A DNA stretch of 20,432 bases from positions 1-20,432 of IMG/VR virus record IMGVR_UViG_3300004448_000144. One strand, 5' to 3'. Below the pieces are notes generated by a model. That model worked only from the letters and a program-made list of their open reading frames with translations, did no database searches and was not told where the DNA came from. Positions 19,704 through 20,432 of this stretch are shown here, piece by piece. How positions within the stretch are numbered: the stretch's first letter is position 1; each line of letters begins with the position of its first letter. The position numbers were made by a program, and so were the translations under genes. The DNA is from a virus.

Positions 19704-20432
<729 letters not shown>

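Overview
This window is most likely part of the genome of a tailed double-stranded DNA phage (Caudoviricetes) infecting a member of the Bacteroidetes, probably a marine flavobacterium. The phage call rests on a terminase large subunit, a portal protein and virion-fibre genes. The host call rests on promoter-like sites of the Bacteroidetes type (TAnnTTTG at -7), the near absence of Shine-Dalgarno sequences, and late-gene sequence character. No rRNA, canonical tRNA, CRISPR array or insertion sequence is visible.

Layout. From 1 to 8242 all genes run leftward in one dense early/middle block. In order of transcription (right to left) it holds small unknown genes, a predicted amidoligase and a class II glutamine amidotransferase (5685-7072 and 4792-5685), more small unknown genes, a short C5 cytosine methyltransferase (2077-2724), a translationally coupled chain of mini-proteins (1060-2084), a Fis-type HTH protein, and a recombination pair: a probable single-strand annealing protein and a PD-(D/E)XK exonuclease cut by the window edge. 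From 8243 to 10711 lies a control region with two rightward unknown genes (9049-9402, 9468-9887). Around them are long GT/GC-rich alternating purine-pyrimidine tracts, short inverted and direct repeats, a G-quadruplex motif and TTTAACA box arrays. Next come a small leftward DUF5675/membrane-protein pair (probably lysis-related), two rightward basic mini-proteins and a leftward winged-helix regulator. From 12114 to the right edge is the rightward late module: fibre-like protein, two unknown genes, 2OG-Fe(II) oxygenase, GroES-like protein, candidate small terminase, large terminase, portal, a Cys-rich beta protein, and a lysine-rich collagen-like fibre that runs off the edge.

The most unusual content is at 7113-7777. 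Two homologous leftward RNA elements there fold into the same three-way junction: a 7-bp acceptor-like stem, a T-arm-like hairpin abutting it, and a long arm in place of the anticodon arm, with no D-arm. Their stems differ in sequence but pairing is kept, while the flanks are conserved. One lies in the 5' leader of the amidoligase gene, the other between two upstream genes.

A phage-specific promoter design is also visible: TTTAACA, 4 nt, a second TTAACA box, exactly 21 nt, then TATGTTTG. It occurs cleanly at three places (7242-7288 leftward, 8973-9019 and 9398-9444 rightward) and in degenerate form at 8279-8325. Several genes also share a leader ending in TTGCCTTATG or CTATGCTTATG directly at the start codon, which helps choose starts.
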